Source: Delphinapterus leucas (lineage: Eukaryota; Chordata; Mammalia; Artiodactyla; Monodontidae). From it: a DNA stretch of 64,000 nucleotides. The stretch is taken from positions 1,891,159 to 1,955,158 of the forward strand of contig NW_022098031.1 in assembly GCF_002288925.2 (NCBI RefSeq), read 5' to 3'. The stretch's first letter is position 1. Each line of letters opens with the position of its first letter. Positions 11,569-23,110 of this stretch are shown here, piece after piece. A program made the position numbers and the translations under genes. The notes under the pieces are model-generated. The model searched no databases. It worked only from the letters and a program-made list of their open reading frames with translations, and was not told the DNA's origin.

Positions 11569-12504
11569 CCAAAGGAGCTTTGACACAGTGTGCAATGTGT
11601 GTTACATCTGTGTTCAGGAGTCCTTCTTTTATACACTGCTATGAGGATCTAAAAGACATACGTGAGATTGAGAATTATAGAAGATAAGTAAAATAGGACT
11701 TGGCAATGCAATGAAAGGGATAAAGTTAAATTGTCTTCTGAGGCAATTTAATTAAAAGTAGAAATTGCAAAACCTTACACTAATAAACAGTAGGGACTGC
11801 AAACATTATATTACAAAAGATGTAAATAAGCACTGGTGATTTGATCAAAGGAGAACAGTAAGTGAGAGAAAATCTTTAGGAAATCATGAAGATTAAAAAA
11901 AAAAATGACTAGGTTGGCCATCCAGTATATGGAAGTCTGAGGGGCAGAATTACAAAGTTTTGAAGTACTCAGGCTCATAATTAAAAATAATAGAACGGAA
12001 TGAATGAAAATATAAAATTTGGTCTATCAGGAAAGGTCTTTGACAGTAAGAGTTATTGATTATGAGAGTTTTTCAAGGGAAGCAGAAGCTGCTTCACCAT
12101 TACGACATTAGAGATGAACACTGGACAAAACCCTAAGGGGTGGGCAAGCAGAACTGATGACTTGTTATGCTTTAAAAATTTTTGGTTTCTCTGACTTTAT
12201 GATTTTTCTACATTGCACTACTTAAATTATGACCAACAGTGTTCTCGTTGCCTCTTGTAGCAGTAATTTTTTTTTTTTTACCAATATATTTGTTGTCCCA
12301 TGGGTATTTCCTTTAATCACCCACCTGGAACTTGAATTAATTTTAGATTTCAAAGTGAAGTTTCATGAATGATAGTCACAAAGAGAAGTGAATTGTAAAA
12401 TAAGCTCAAGTAAAACTGACTACAATTAGAGATATTAGTCCGATTTCCTTCCAACCAGTTCTGCAGATAATGTAGAAGCTATCCTCTCTTTAAGAGCTTT
12501 GATA
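11569..12504. other. no gene recognised
   Basis: AT-rich unassigned sequence including a T12 run near 12269. No reading frame of note. Confidence 0.5.
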
Positions 12505-12645
12505 TTCCAGATACTGTGCTGGAATATGCATTATTTAGTTTAATCCTCATTAATACTCCAATGCTACAGAGTAAGGTTATGCTCTTAATTTTCTATATAT
12601 GGAAACAGAGGCTTAGAGATTTGCTGATATCAAGGCTCTTGCTCT
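12505..12645 (-). mobile_element. MIR SINE
   Basis: Antisense MIR: agatactgtgctggaatatg, cattatttagtttaatcctc, then atatggaaacagaggcttag and agatttgctgat. Confidence 0.7.
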
Positions 12646-12836
12646 TTCTACGATGATAGGGAAAGCAAGTTGTCCAGGGCAAGGTCAGACTCTGATACTC
12701 TTGATTACTAAGACTACCAAGCCCTGAATACAATGGAGGACACTGACATGATATAAAACTTAGAAAGTGCCTTCAAGCTACAGCTAAATGGGATAGAGAA
12801 GTTTTTTGATTTGGGTGGTGCAGGGAGATATGAGGC

Positions 12837-12863
12837 TTTACCTTTCCACCCTGGAAAGGTAAA
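12837..12863. repeat. perfect 11-bp inverted repeat, 5-base loop
   Basis: tttacctttcc (12837-12847), loop accct, ggaaaggtaaa (12853-12863). No terminator or element context was recognised. Confidence 0.9.
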
Positions 12864-15342
12864 ACAGAGTTCTCGCTAGTTTAAAATGAAAGCCTATTGG
12901 AGGCTTATCCCATGGATAACTCGCTGGGAGACAAGATTCTCAATGCAAAATGAACCAAGCTGTGAAGAGGGTTAAGGAGTATTCTGGTGTTCTCAGTGCT
13001 GGGTTAGCAGTTGTCATGACTATGCAGGTGGAGGGGTCTGGTGGAAGGATCACTTCTTGGTTGCTGTCTAGCTCAGTTATTTGTAAGTGGAATTGTGCCA
13101 CGTGGGCCATGGATGCCTGGGGTCGGTATTCTTGGAAAGAGAGACAGTTAGAAGCCCCCTTCCCTCATCCCAGTTTGGCCTGACAAGATTGTTAAGCCGT
13201 GCCCTCCTGGCTGGTGGGAAAATGAGGGAGTGTCTCACTAAGGAATGTCATGGAAGAGATTCATGTCTGGGGGCCCATATCTCTGTTCCCTATGTCATTG
13301 AGGCAGTATTTTATGTCAGCTGTTGGATGTATCAGCCTTGTCAACAGGTGTCATTGGCTCTGCTTTGCTGTTGGCTTTTGGAATTCAGGGGAAATAACTC
13401 TGGTGCCCTGTCTATTGTATAGTTGCAGTAACAGATAGCAAACTTTATTGACAAAAATTGGAAAGGAATTTGATCTATAGTAAGCGAAATGAGCTAATTT
13501 TGGAGGAAATGGTATGTCAAAGAGGTGATGATGGGTGTGACATTAGCAGAAGCCTACAGTGGTCAAGTGTGGTGTGCTGTATCTTCCACAATACCCCTCC
13601 CAAACTCCCAACTTACAGTATTTCAGGGTATCCACAAGCAATGCACAATTTCCCAACCAAGACATGGGAACTCTTCTCTCAATTTGTTTCCTGGCAATAT
13701 GTTAACACTTTACATCCTGAATTCAGACTTCAAGCTTTTGATTTTAGAGAAATCTGTAACGTGAGCTAGCATACTCTTTGAACAGTAAACTATGGGCCTG
13801 TAATCAGTACCTGTGTAACGGAGTCTTATTAACTATACTTTTAAGGGAAAAAGCAGAAGAGTATTTCTCAAAGTTGCTTGAGCTGAACTCTCTTCCATTT
13901 GATCAGAATTTGTGATTTTTAATGAAAAATCCAGAAGCATATTTTAAGGAATTTGAGGATGGCTACTTGTTCTGATTTTGCGTCTTCAAAATAATACTCA
14001 AGATTATGAGGTTATGGGTAAAGCGTGACTTAAATCTGTAGCAGTGCCAAAGTTTTCTTTGATTTTCTTATTTGATTATGGCATCCCATCAGGGCTGAGC
14101 ACCCACCACTGCTGTGATTCAATGTTCCCAATAAAAATGACAGTTGAGTAGAGAATATTAAAGTTTTTTTTCTGCCTTATATGCTGAAGAAAGATAAAAC
14201 TTCAGTGTAACAAAGTGAGTGAGAATTTAAACTAATAAAAGCTGGCAGTGGGCAAATTTACTCATGCCTGCCTAAAAAAGGGCTTAATAAGTTGTACCAC
14301 ACACACAAATGCTGCAAAAGACAACACTATAAAATTCTAAAGGTATTTTAATTAAGTTACTTTTGAGGTTATGTGTGTGTAAGTGATGCTTACTAGTACC
14401 ATTGTTTCTATGGTAACAATTCTCCTAGCAACATGAAAAGATCTTAATAGGATCTGCTCTTAAGAATCCATTTTTGGAGTATCATCAGAGAAAACGGTAT
14501 GTTACTCTCTATATCTAATCATCCATCTTTTTTGTAACATAAAATTTTCTCAAAATCATAAACCCATAAGGTTACACACAAAAAATCTAGTGCTTGAAGT
14601 ATTGTTATTTCTGCTTCTTCCTTGTCTAAGGACAACTTGAGTTTGACCTCGTCTTAAAATGCACTTGAAGTATAGGAATACATCCTACCATGTCTATTTC
14701 AGTTTTCTGTAAGCAAAAGTGACATTCCTCAAGCAATCTGTGGCTGACACAAATCAAATAAATGATTCTCTGATTCAGAACCTGGACCTTGGACTCATAA
14801 CACAGGTACATTCAACAATAAGTGATAAAACTCTGAAAAGAATTCTGGTTCTCAAGTGATTAAAGCAGTGACAGTCATTTTATTCTGCTTCTCAAAAGAC
14901 AAATGAAAGTCCATATGAAATTGTAATCTGCTTATGGTGTCATTTCTTCTCACTTTACTAATGTTCACATTTGACTGTTCAAATTTGTCTCCACCTCCAA
15001 GCATTTTGCCAAATGGAAACATTCTATTTCATCTGTCTTAGTAAGTGTCTGTTTCCCTGGCATGGGAGAGTAATAAAAAATCGTATTGTTAAGTCTCTCA
15101 CGGTTGGTCTACATTGTAGGTTGATTTGTTTTTCTTTATTCTGGCCACATTTTCAGTATACTTAACTCAGCCAGCCATGTATTTATTTCGATCTTTAGTA
15201 CGCTCTAGAAAATGGACATTTTTAAGCCCTCTCATAAAAAGGTGAATAATGTAAATCATCAAGTGGTAGGCAAAGAAGGGTCTTAACTTCTCAATGATTT
15301 TTCAGTACTTCACACTAGTAGAAATGAAGGTGAGATGCTTAC
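12864..15342. other. no gene recognised
   Basis: Unassigned. 12950-13440 holds several overlapping + strand frames (77 to 111 codons) with no recognisable domain and slightly higher GC than the neighbourhood. Nothing supports a gene. Confidence 0.45.
14404..14417. promoter_or_regulatory. X-box-like (RFX) motif
   Basis: gtttctatggtaac fits the RFX-family X-box pattern RYYNYY-N2-RRNRAC exactly. A further half-site-like cctagcaac follows at 14426-14434. Function is inference only, since such sites also occur by chance. Confidence 0.3.
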
Positions 15343-15668
15343 CTGGTACCACAGGGGCTGCTTTGGAATTCTGCATAAGTGTGCTGTAACGTGAGCGAGC
15401 TGCGGGCCGCAGATGCAACACTGATCTGCACTGTCTGTGTGTTCGTCACTCAACAATGATCCTGACATTTCCTTTCCTGAGATACCAAACTAGACAGAGT
15501 CACGCAGGATTACCGCCTGGACCCTGTTTCCTCTCTGGCTCTCAGCAATTCTGCTCAGGCCTCACACAAGGCAGCTACTCAAGCACCATTCCCTAAGAAA
15601 CTATACGCTAATTCTCTATCTCAAACTGCTGCTAGCTGAGCTGGGTCCTGATGTACTTTGGGAACACC
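15343..15668 (-). other. candidate exon with splice signals, 42-codon open start
   Basis: Read on the - strand, a pyrimidine tract and acceptor (gggtttctttcttcag) precede 15668, and a strong donor (CAG then gtaagc) follows 15343. The 326-bp segment is richer in GC and CpG than its surroundings and includes the small hairpin ctgcgggccgcag. All frames from the acceptor soon hit stops, so it could be a 5' UTR or noncoding exon. An ATG at 15468-15466 opens a frame of exactly 42 codons (MSGSLLSDEHTDSADQCCIC at its start) running open to the donor in phase 0. The product contains a CCxxC cysteine cluster but matches no family I recognise. No downstream exon was identified. Confidence 0.25.
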
Positions 15669-16062
15669 CTGAAGAAAGAAACCCAAGCCAATGACATAGA
15701 CTGTTTAACCTAATGAATTATGTAGACCAATGCCATGTGTTCCTACAGCCCCATGATACTCCTTAGAAAGTATGGGATCCATAAACTACAAAAAATCATG
15801 AAAGCAGTAGAAGCAATGAAAATAACCTCCTGAGCCCACCTTAATTATGTTAAATGAAATATTTCTAAATAGCTTATATTTTTAAAAACTTTTTTTAAAG
15901 AGCAGTTTTAGGTTCACATGTGTTGTTCTTTAAATAGATACCTGGTCTTCCACATTCAAATAATCATTACTAACCTAAATATTTTCAGTCTTTGCCCCAA
16001 TTACTCAATGATTTCTTTTTCATCAACAATACTAGAACATTGGTTTTACTTGTGCTATGAAG
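15669..16062. other. no gene; trace of old L1 3' end
   Basis: Around 15890-15918, taaagagcagttttaggttc resembles an antisense old L1 3' UTR. Remainder unassigned. Confidence 0.4.
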
Positions 16063-16074
16063 TGCAAAATAATT

Positions 16075-16194
16075 GGAATAAATTGGGAGATTGGGGTTGA
16101 CATATATACACTAATATGTACAAAATAGATAACTAATAAGAACCCGTTGTATAAAAAAATAAAATAAAATTCAAAAATTCAAAAAAAAAGGAAA
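16075..16194 (+). mobile_element. L1 fragment truncated at both ends
   Basis: Short stretch of the L1 3' UTR (ggaataaattgggagattgg; gacatatatacactaatatg; ataactaataagaacccg) that ends early at gtataaaaaaataaaat with an A-rich tail instead of reaching the usual attcactttg block. Flanked by a perfect 12-bp duplication tgcaaaataatt (16063-16074, 16195-16206). Confidence 0.9.
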
Positions 16195-16206
16195 TGCAAA
16201 ATAATT

Positions 16207-16855
16207 TAGCATATATTCCTCATGTTTTTCAAATGTGTTAACCTATATAACCACAGTAGTATTAATGGAAGTAAACAAAATAGCTTATTTTAGTTAAGCC
16301 ATCCATTCTAGCATGTCTGTCTAATGTCACATGTAATGTTTCATGCATCCAAATAATAAACTTAAGAAGCAGCAAAGATACAAATATGTTATTTGTACAC
16401 TTTCAAAGGAGCACATTTTTTTAAAGAAATGAATCTATAGGGTGTCACAAGATATTAAAATATAAAATTCCTTAGGCCTAAATTAGGAATAAAATGAAGC
16501 GTAAAGAATAGATTAATGTGCCAATGCACAGATTGAATCTGATCACAGAAAACTGGTATATGGAAGGGGAGATGAGGATGAAAAAACATCATAAGGAGGG
16601 GTGAAATAAATATTTGGTGCTGAATGAAAAATATAGAACTTTGATATCTGCAAGGAGACAGATGGCAAAACATGCTGGTTTCCACAGATAAGAATAGGCT
16701 TTATTTTAACAAAACTCAAGAGAGAAGGCAAGGAGAAAAAGCTGGCCTACTTTTTTTCAAGATGAACACTTAGGAAGTTGACTCCTTTGACCCTGACTGT
16801 CAGTTCATTATGATATAGGCAAGCTGAGCTCAGCTTGGGGTAGTGACTAGAGTAT
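16207..16855. other. no gene recognised
   Basis: Unassigned AT-rich sequence, frames up to 76 codons without features. Confidence 0.5.
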
Positions 16856-16922
16856 ATGTGTGTGTGTGTGTGTATATATCTATATCTATATCTATCTATA
16901 TATATATATAGAGAGAGAGAGT
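16856..16922. repeat. compound microsatellite (TG)n(TA/TATC)n(GA)n
   Basis: Consecutive runs of tg, then tatc and ta units, then ga. Likely polymorphic. Confidence 0.95.
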
Positions 16923-17094
16923 ATATGGTTTTTTTGAGGGACGCAAAGGCAGTTGTCACAATGGTACTGGTAACATGTAAACCTACAGACTTCTCCTAAG
17001 ATAACCAGAACTTCAAATCCTAAAGGAGTCAATGCAACGAGGATGCAAATCAGTGATGCAATAGCTTTAGGGTGCATGAGTCAAGTGGGAGCTC

Positions 17095-17225
17095 AGAAAA
17101 ATAACAATTCTTTAGCCCCACCCCCAAACATTATAATTCAGGAGTAAATCTAGGGAGATGCCCAGTAATTCTGCATTTGATAAGCATTCCAATTGACTCT
17201 AATGCATGGTAATGAAACACACAGT
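17095..17225 (+). mobile_element. MER5-like hAT DNA transposon remnant
   Basis: tagccccacccccaaacatt, ataattcaggagtaaatc and cccagtaattctgcatttga match the right half of the MER5 consensus. Terminal repeats are not clearly visible. Confidence 0.6.
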
Positions 17226-19001
17226 CTTTTATAAATTAGGTATGCCTGGGTCCAAACTCATTCATTTGCTCTGAGAACTCAATAGGCACTTAACTTTGCA
17301 TGTGGTAAGAACTAAATATATTTCAGAAAAGTTAATCTGTTGTTATCTTCAGACCAAACTGTATGTGGAAACCACCTAGTTAAAGTGTACTAAGTCTGTA
17401 TCAAGGAGTGTTCTAGAAAATGGTTTTTGGAGATACCAGAATTCTAGAGGCAGATATACTGTGAAGGAAACCCGACTCTGCTTTCTATACCAGAAGCAAA
17501 CGTGAGCTTCCTGGGGAGAGTTTGCAGAAGAACCTGAAGAGTCTATAAAGTCTGTAAATATTCCCTTAATGGAAGCACATAGGTTATTAGCCTATGTCTC
17601 CCTGGTGTCGTAGACTCCATGTTTTGAAAGACTGTGGCATAGAAGAACTTGGCTGTATTTTCAGCGATAGCAGGGCCTTCCCCAGATGAAGTGAGTCTCT
17701 GGCAGCTGTGTGCCCCTCAGGGAAGCCAGGGGCAAGAGGAAAGCCATATGCTGCCTATCTGCTCCCGCTGTGGGGAGCCACTGCGTTTCCATTAATTTCA
17801 GAATTCTTGTTAAATAAACCAGGGACTTTCTGTAGGCTCATGTGGTCTTTTCCTGCCATCCATAGCTCACCTGAAATGCAGCATAAATGGCCACACTAAC
17901 TACAGATACGCTTTGTGCATAGTTTGGTAACTGAGGGATAGAAGCACCGTCACCTACTCATTCTACTCCATGGCTTGGTTAATCTGTTTCCTGGGTTGCC
18001 TACTGGTGATACAATTCTTTCCCTTGGCATAAACCGAAGAGAGCAATGTGTCTTGTCTCAGTGAGAGAATCGGTCAAAACCAAGTCACATCAAGCACTAA
18101 CTTGGTCTACAATTTGGCTTTAGTAGAGGCTGATTTGAATATTTAGGAATAGGTGCAATATGAAATAAGAAAACATTGTAGAAAGAGGATGTACCCATTC
18201 TCATTTTTCAAAAGCACTATTAAAATCAACTCTATGCCTACATATGCTGAGTACTTAGATAACTGTAATTTATCAAGGCACTCTCCCCACCCCCCCCACC
18301 AAGTCCAACAGAAAGGAAAATAACTATGGAGTACTCTGTTATATTCATAGGCCTAAGAACCAGAAATGTATTTAGTGCCTCCCCAAATCATTATAGAAAC
18401 ATGTCATAGTCAGAAATCATTCTTGGATGAGGAAGTTGAAGCAGAATGAGCAGAGAGACAGTAGTCTGTAGCCTTTTCAAGGTTGGCAAGTTTTAGAACA
18501 AAAGCTCTCTCATCACTAGATCTCTGTGATGCCCTGCCCTCTCGCGTTCTTGATTTCTCAAGTTCTCAGCTCATACTTCAGCCTGTATTCCTATCTCCAG
18601 TTTCAAGCCTTGAACCTTTCAGCTTCAAACTGGGAAAAAAAATGAGGCTGTGATGAGCTACCTCATGCAAGAGGCCCTGGAATAAAAACACAGACATGCT
18701 GAATATTCTTTCTACGGAGAGGCTGAGAGCTCGGAAACATGCTTAGGTAATTCTGGTGAAGGCAGTGCTGGGCTGAGCCATATAAAAGCCCAAGGCAAAG
18801 GAAAGACCAGTAATATTGATTTTGCCCTTACTTAATGTTTTGATATTTTGTTCATCATGGAATTTCGATAAATTCTTATTTTTAAAAATTGCATTAAAAT
18901 ATTATTTACTTGATTATGTTTTTTTTTTTTTTTGCATCATCTTAAGTTTTGTACATGAAGCAAGTGCCTCATTCTGGTCCCACCCTGAGTGAAAGCCTTG
19001 C
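17226..19001. other. no gene; C-run at about 18288 and poly-T at 18918
   Basis: Unassigned sequence containing a short C-rich run (caccccccccacc) and a T17 run near 18918-18934. No credible exon was found. Confidence 0.5.
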
Positions 19002-19148
19002 AAAGTACAATGTATTTAACAAATTATATATATAGTGTGTGATACAGAGGTGATAAGGTATAGGGTAAAGTATAACGTATATTTATACATTATACTTTAG
19101 AGTATACATATACTTTATAGTATGTGATAAAGTACAATGTATTTAACA
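19002..19148. repeat. exact 20-bp direct repeat around AT-rich spacer
   Basis: aaagtacaatgtatttaaca occurs at 19002-19021 and again at 19129-19148. The spacer is AT-rich with partial palindromes (atacattatactttagagtat). Not a recognised element. Confidence 0.85.
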
Positions 19149-19197
19149 GATACGTACCTAGTATACAATACGTATATGAAAAGGAGAAAATGGGAGG

Positions 19198-19470
19198 GAA
19201 CTCACACTTACTGAGACCCTACTACGTGTGTGGCAGGCATTGTCTGTGTGATATATATATGTATATACACACACATATATATATAATCATATAATATCTA
19301 TTTCCTGATAGATAGTATTTAATGAATATATTTATCTCAACAAATGTGACATATATAATGCACACACACATATTTTCATTTAATCCATGGATTTATTTTA
19401 CGTGTTAAAGATGAGGAAAAGATAGCTTGGAGAAGTTAAGTAACTTGCCCAAAGTTGCAGATCTGTGGTC
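19198..19470 (-). mobile_element. MIR SINE interrupted by TA/CA microsatellite
   Basis: Antisense MIR 3' part (cacacttactgagaccctac, ggcaggcattgtctgtg), then a (TA)n(CA)n block at about 19250-19290 and repeats to 19375. The MIR core resumes at about 19385 (aaagatgaggaaaagatag, then agttaagtaacttgccc). Confidence 0.75.
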
Positions 19471-20229
19471 AAAATGAATGAAAGTCAGAGACAGTGATCT
19501 GTTTGTAAATTGGAAAGTAGGTTGTAAATTCTAACAGACTACTAGTTCTTAGTATTATTGCATTTAGGAAATACCACAAAATATTATTTATGGTTTTATT
19601 AAAGAGTAATGATGTTTATGTCTCTTTCACTGAGATTGAAATATAAATTTGATGTTGAAATGTAAGTTCCTAGTGATATCTTTTTAAAATCTTAAAGATT
19701 TTTTGGCTTCAGTTGATTTCTTAAGTTCTTAGTTTGAATTACTGTTTTTTGGTAGTTTTTTTGTGTACCCCAGTAATATTTAGTGATCTATGAAATGGAA
19801 GTTAAATATTTAAACGCCGGAGAGTTTCAGAGGTAAAGTGTTTCCCTATCAGTCTGTACCAGTGAAAGCCGTATGGGTTCAGGCGAGATCAGGGAAATCA
19901 ATATTAATTATATATGTTGCTCTTCTTGTCATGATGAAATAAGTATCTATGAATGACGTGATGGTTAAATCTGTATGTGTTAGGGCTTGAGAAAGGACAT
20001 GCATATCTACAGTCATCGAAGGGTTGATAAGATACTGAATATATAAAGAAACAAATTACAGAGTTACAGTTAACTTTAATTTTTATTCCCCTAAGATCAA
20101 AGGATATCTGTTAAAATGCTTATGAAGTGCAAACCTAAAATGAAACATGCTCAAGATCTTATTTTTACAGATAGTTTAATTTTCAATATTTTCAAAGGTA
20201 TCTTGGAGGGAGCATGGTGATAGGCTAAA
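19471..20229. other. no gene recognised
   Basis: AT-rich, unassigned. Confidence 0.5.
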
Positions 20230-20470
20230 AATTTAGTGCCAGGATGCAGGCAGGTTTTGGAAACAGCTTTTGTCACTTCTAATTTATGACTTAGGAGAGT
20301 TATTTAACAACTCTGATCCACAGATTGCTCTTATATAGTTGTGGGTAATGATAACTACTTTATGGGATGGTCGTGGATATTAATGATACAATGGATATAA
20401 AGTGCCAAGTACAAAAAAAGTTCTAAGTGTGGTAACTAAAACATATCAGTCATTCAATAAATGATAGATC
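20230..20470 (+). mobile_element. MIR SINE
   Basis: Sense MIR with ggatgcaggcaggttttgg, tatttaacaactctgatcc, gataactactttatggg and a 3' end gtcattcaataaatgatag. Confidence 0.7.
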
Positions 20471-21079
20471 TAACTCGTTGTTACTGACGTTTTTGGATGC
20501 AAAGTAATAATACTTTGGAACAAGTATTTGATATGACCTACAGAAATGACTAGCCATACCTCACATAGGTGGAAAAATGAAAAAAATTGAACATTTTTCT
20601 TGTTTCCCAGATACGTAATAGCTGCAGAATTAAAAATGTAGAGAAAAATCAATTTTAATATGTAGAGGGAGCCCATATTTAAAGCTGATCAGTGCCATTA
20701 TAATTAATGAAAAACACAAGAAACATGATTTTCTATAAATAGAAGAGATTTACCATTTACATGTAATAAGCTCATTTATAGATTTTTTTTCTTTTAACAA
20801 AGGCAATAAATTATTGGCTAAGAAGAATTATTTATGCAAAAACTGCATTAGATAACGTTAAAAATGAAAATTACAGAGATACACTGGCCATCTTCAGTAA
20901 TAATTGTCATTATTATAGTGTTATTATTAGAAGCGGTGGAAAATAGTTTATCAGCAATGTGTGGTATTAAAAAAAAATGCTTGGAGAGTAGAGGTCTTGT
21001 ATGCAATCAGGAACTAATTTACCTAGCACATTCATATGTAATACCTGAAGTTCACTGCTGGTCAAGTTTGGTAGTACCA
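20471..21079. other. no gene recognised
   Basis: AT-rich, unassigned; frames up to 75 codons without features. Confidence 0.5.
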
Positions 21080-21310
21080 GCTAGTAGTTAACACGATGAC
21101 TTTGGGGTCAGCATATTTGGGTTTTAATCTGAGCCCCACCTCTTGTGAGGTGATGGATCTTGAACGAGTTACTTAACTTCTCCAGGATTTTTTTTTCCTT
21201 TGTAAAAATGGGATAGAGTACCAATCTATAATATGGTGTGAGTTTAACCAAGATAATGCTGTCAGCAGATGTCGGCTGCTCATAAGAGTTCAATAGACAG
21301 CAGCTGAAAG
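21080..21310 (+). mobile_element. MIR SINE
   Basis: Sense MIR from the tRNA-like head (tagtagttaacacgatgac, then tttggggtcagcatatttggg) through cgagttacttaacttctcc to cataagagttcaatagac. Confidence 0.8.
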
Positions 21311-22859
21311 GATGTCTACTCATGAGAATGATACATTTAGTTTTATAATAATGGAAAATTAAGTGATTTTCTGTCTAAATGTTAAACTTAAACATTCACC
21401 ATTTATTCTAAATATAGACATATTTTCCAGTCTAGACTGAACTCAACCCAAGTCCTTTTAGGCATTCAGGAAATTTCCAGACAGTGTTGTCTCAGGCTAC
21501 CCTTCTGGGCTTCAGAGCAATGATATGACTTGGAGTGAAAGCTTGCCACATCGATTTGCTTTCCTCAAGTTTAGATACCAAAAGCTTTTAATTAAGAGCT
21601 TGTTTTAATTGCTCTTGCTAGGATCTTATTTGTTCAGAAACTCAGCCACTCCAAAAGACACCTGAATCCTGCAATCCCTGACTTCTGCCAAGAGGATAAT
21701 CATCCACTGACCACCACCAACCCGTGTCCTGTGGCCCTAAAAGTAAAGCCATGGAGTAGGATAAGCTGATATTCCCATAAGTGTCTTTGTCGATCAAAAG
21801 CAAGATGCTCATGTCAACCAAGGAGGTATTTGCACCCAACTCTTAATCTTCCTTATCACAGAATAGAAAGTTGAACACTTATGAGTATCTACACTTGCTT
21901 CCTCAGTGGATGTTAATTTCTTCCGTCTTAAAAGTCCATAATGCTCAGCCTTGCGGTAGGCACATGGTAGATACTCACTGAACAATTGTTACTTACTTAC
22001 TGGTATCTGAGAAAAGCTCAGAATAATTTTATGCTTACAAAGAAACAAAGATAGAAAAAATACCTTCAAATTCAAGGCATGAAATTTAATGAGTGTGACA
22101 TATATATTAACCAAATAACATACTATTAAAAAGAGTATATATTAAAAAAAAATCTTGCATGCAAAATAAAGGAGCATTCAAGTATAGTCTAGTACAGGCG
22201 ATGTCTCTGAAAGTTCGATTTCATACTTTCATGAAGCCACAATCAAATCTTGCTATGTCCCAATCGTCAGTGTGTGCTGAAGTGCAAAATCGTAATCGTT
22301 ACCCTGACATTTTCACTTAGCTTCTGCTGAATACCCAGTCAATTCTTCCAATATTTAGAAAAATATTCCTCAGCATTTACCTTGTCATCCTGATGATGCT
22401 ATACATCCCACAATCAAACAGAAATTGTCAGGTCTCCTTTCCTTTCATAGTAATTCAAACATGGCTTTGCAAACCTGAATTCCTTGCATTGATTGGTGAA
22501 GATGATTTGTTATTGTTTTTTTCACATTTCCATATTGCTCAGGGAAAGGAAGATGTAATTATTCAATTTACAAACGCACAACACTGTTTTTAAAAACTTT
22601 TACACTTAAAGTGAAGGTAGATTTGGGTTTGACACCCTGCAACAAGGAAAATGGTGTATGAGATTTGAGGCAATTTACTGAGTCACAGCGAAATCAGAAT
22701 GTGGACTTTTTTATTGGAAAGAGTGGCAGCATTACTGGCACTTCCAGATTCAAGAATAAAAGCGAATTTCTGATATCTGAAGCCTGCAGTCTGTGGACAC
22801 AGATGACTACCAAATCCATATTTCTAGCTAGGCCTCTTTCCTCAATTCTGGCCTGTTCG
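21311..22859. other. no gene; L2/MIR tail at about 21935-22000
   Basis: Unassigned except tgcggtaggcacatggtaga followed by tactcactgaacaattg (21952-21990), an L2 or MIR 3' end in sense orientation. Confidence 0.5.
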
Positions 22860-23110
22860 TTAGGGATTTATACCACGTGGCCTGTTATCTCTTCAAATTC
22901 CACCTTTCTCAAATTGTGCTCATAATTCTTGCTATCAAAACTGGTTACTCTGTTCAACTTTCCTGTTTCTATCCAAGTTGCCATCATTTCCCCAGTCACG
23001 GAGATGCATTGGTTTAAGTGTTTCTGCACATGAATCAGCCATTGGATTGTTTCCTTTTCCATATTGCCTTTTATACACATCTATTTTCCATTCTGGCTTG
23101 TTCCTCCAAA
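22860..23110 (+). mobile_element. possible L2 fragment
   Basis: ttcctgtttctatccaagtt, gccatcatttccccagtcac and adjacent pyrimidine-rich sequence are compatible with a diverged sense L2. The 151-codon frame 22978-23433 overlaps it and has no recognisable domain. Confidence 0.35.

Noticed and set aside
17655..17700. 26-bp microexon between a pyrimidine-rich acceptor and a gtgagt donor (+ strand)
   Set aside because: Too short to judge, two of three frames carry stops, and nothing links it to another exon.
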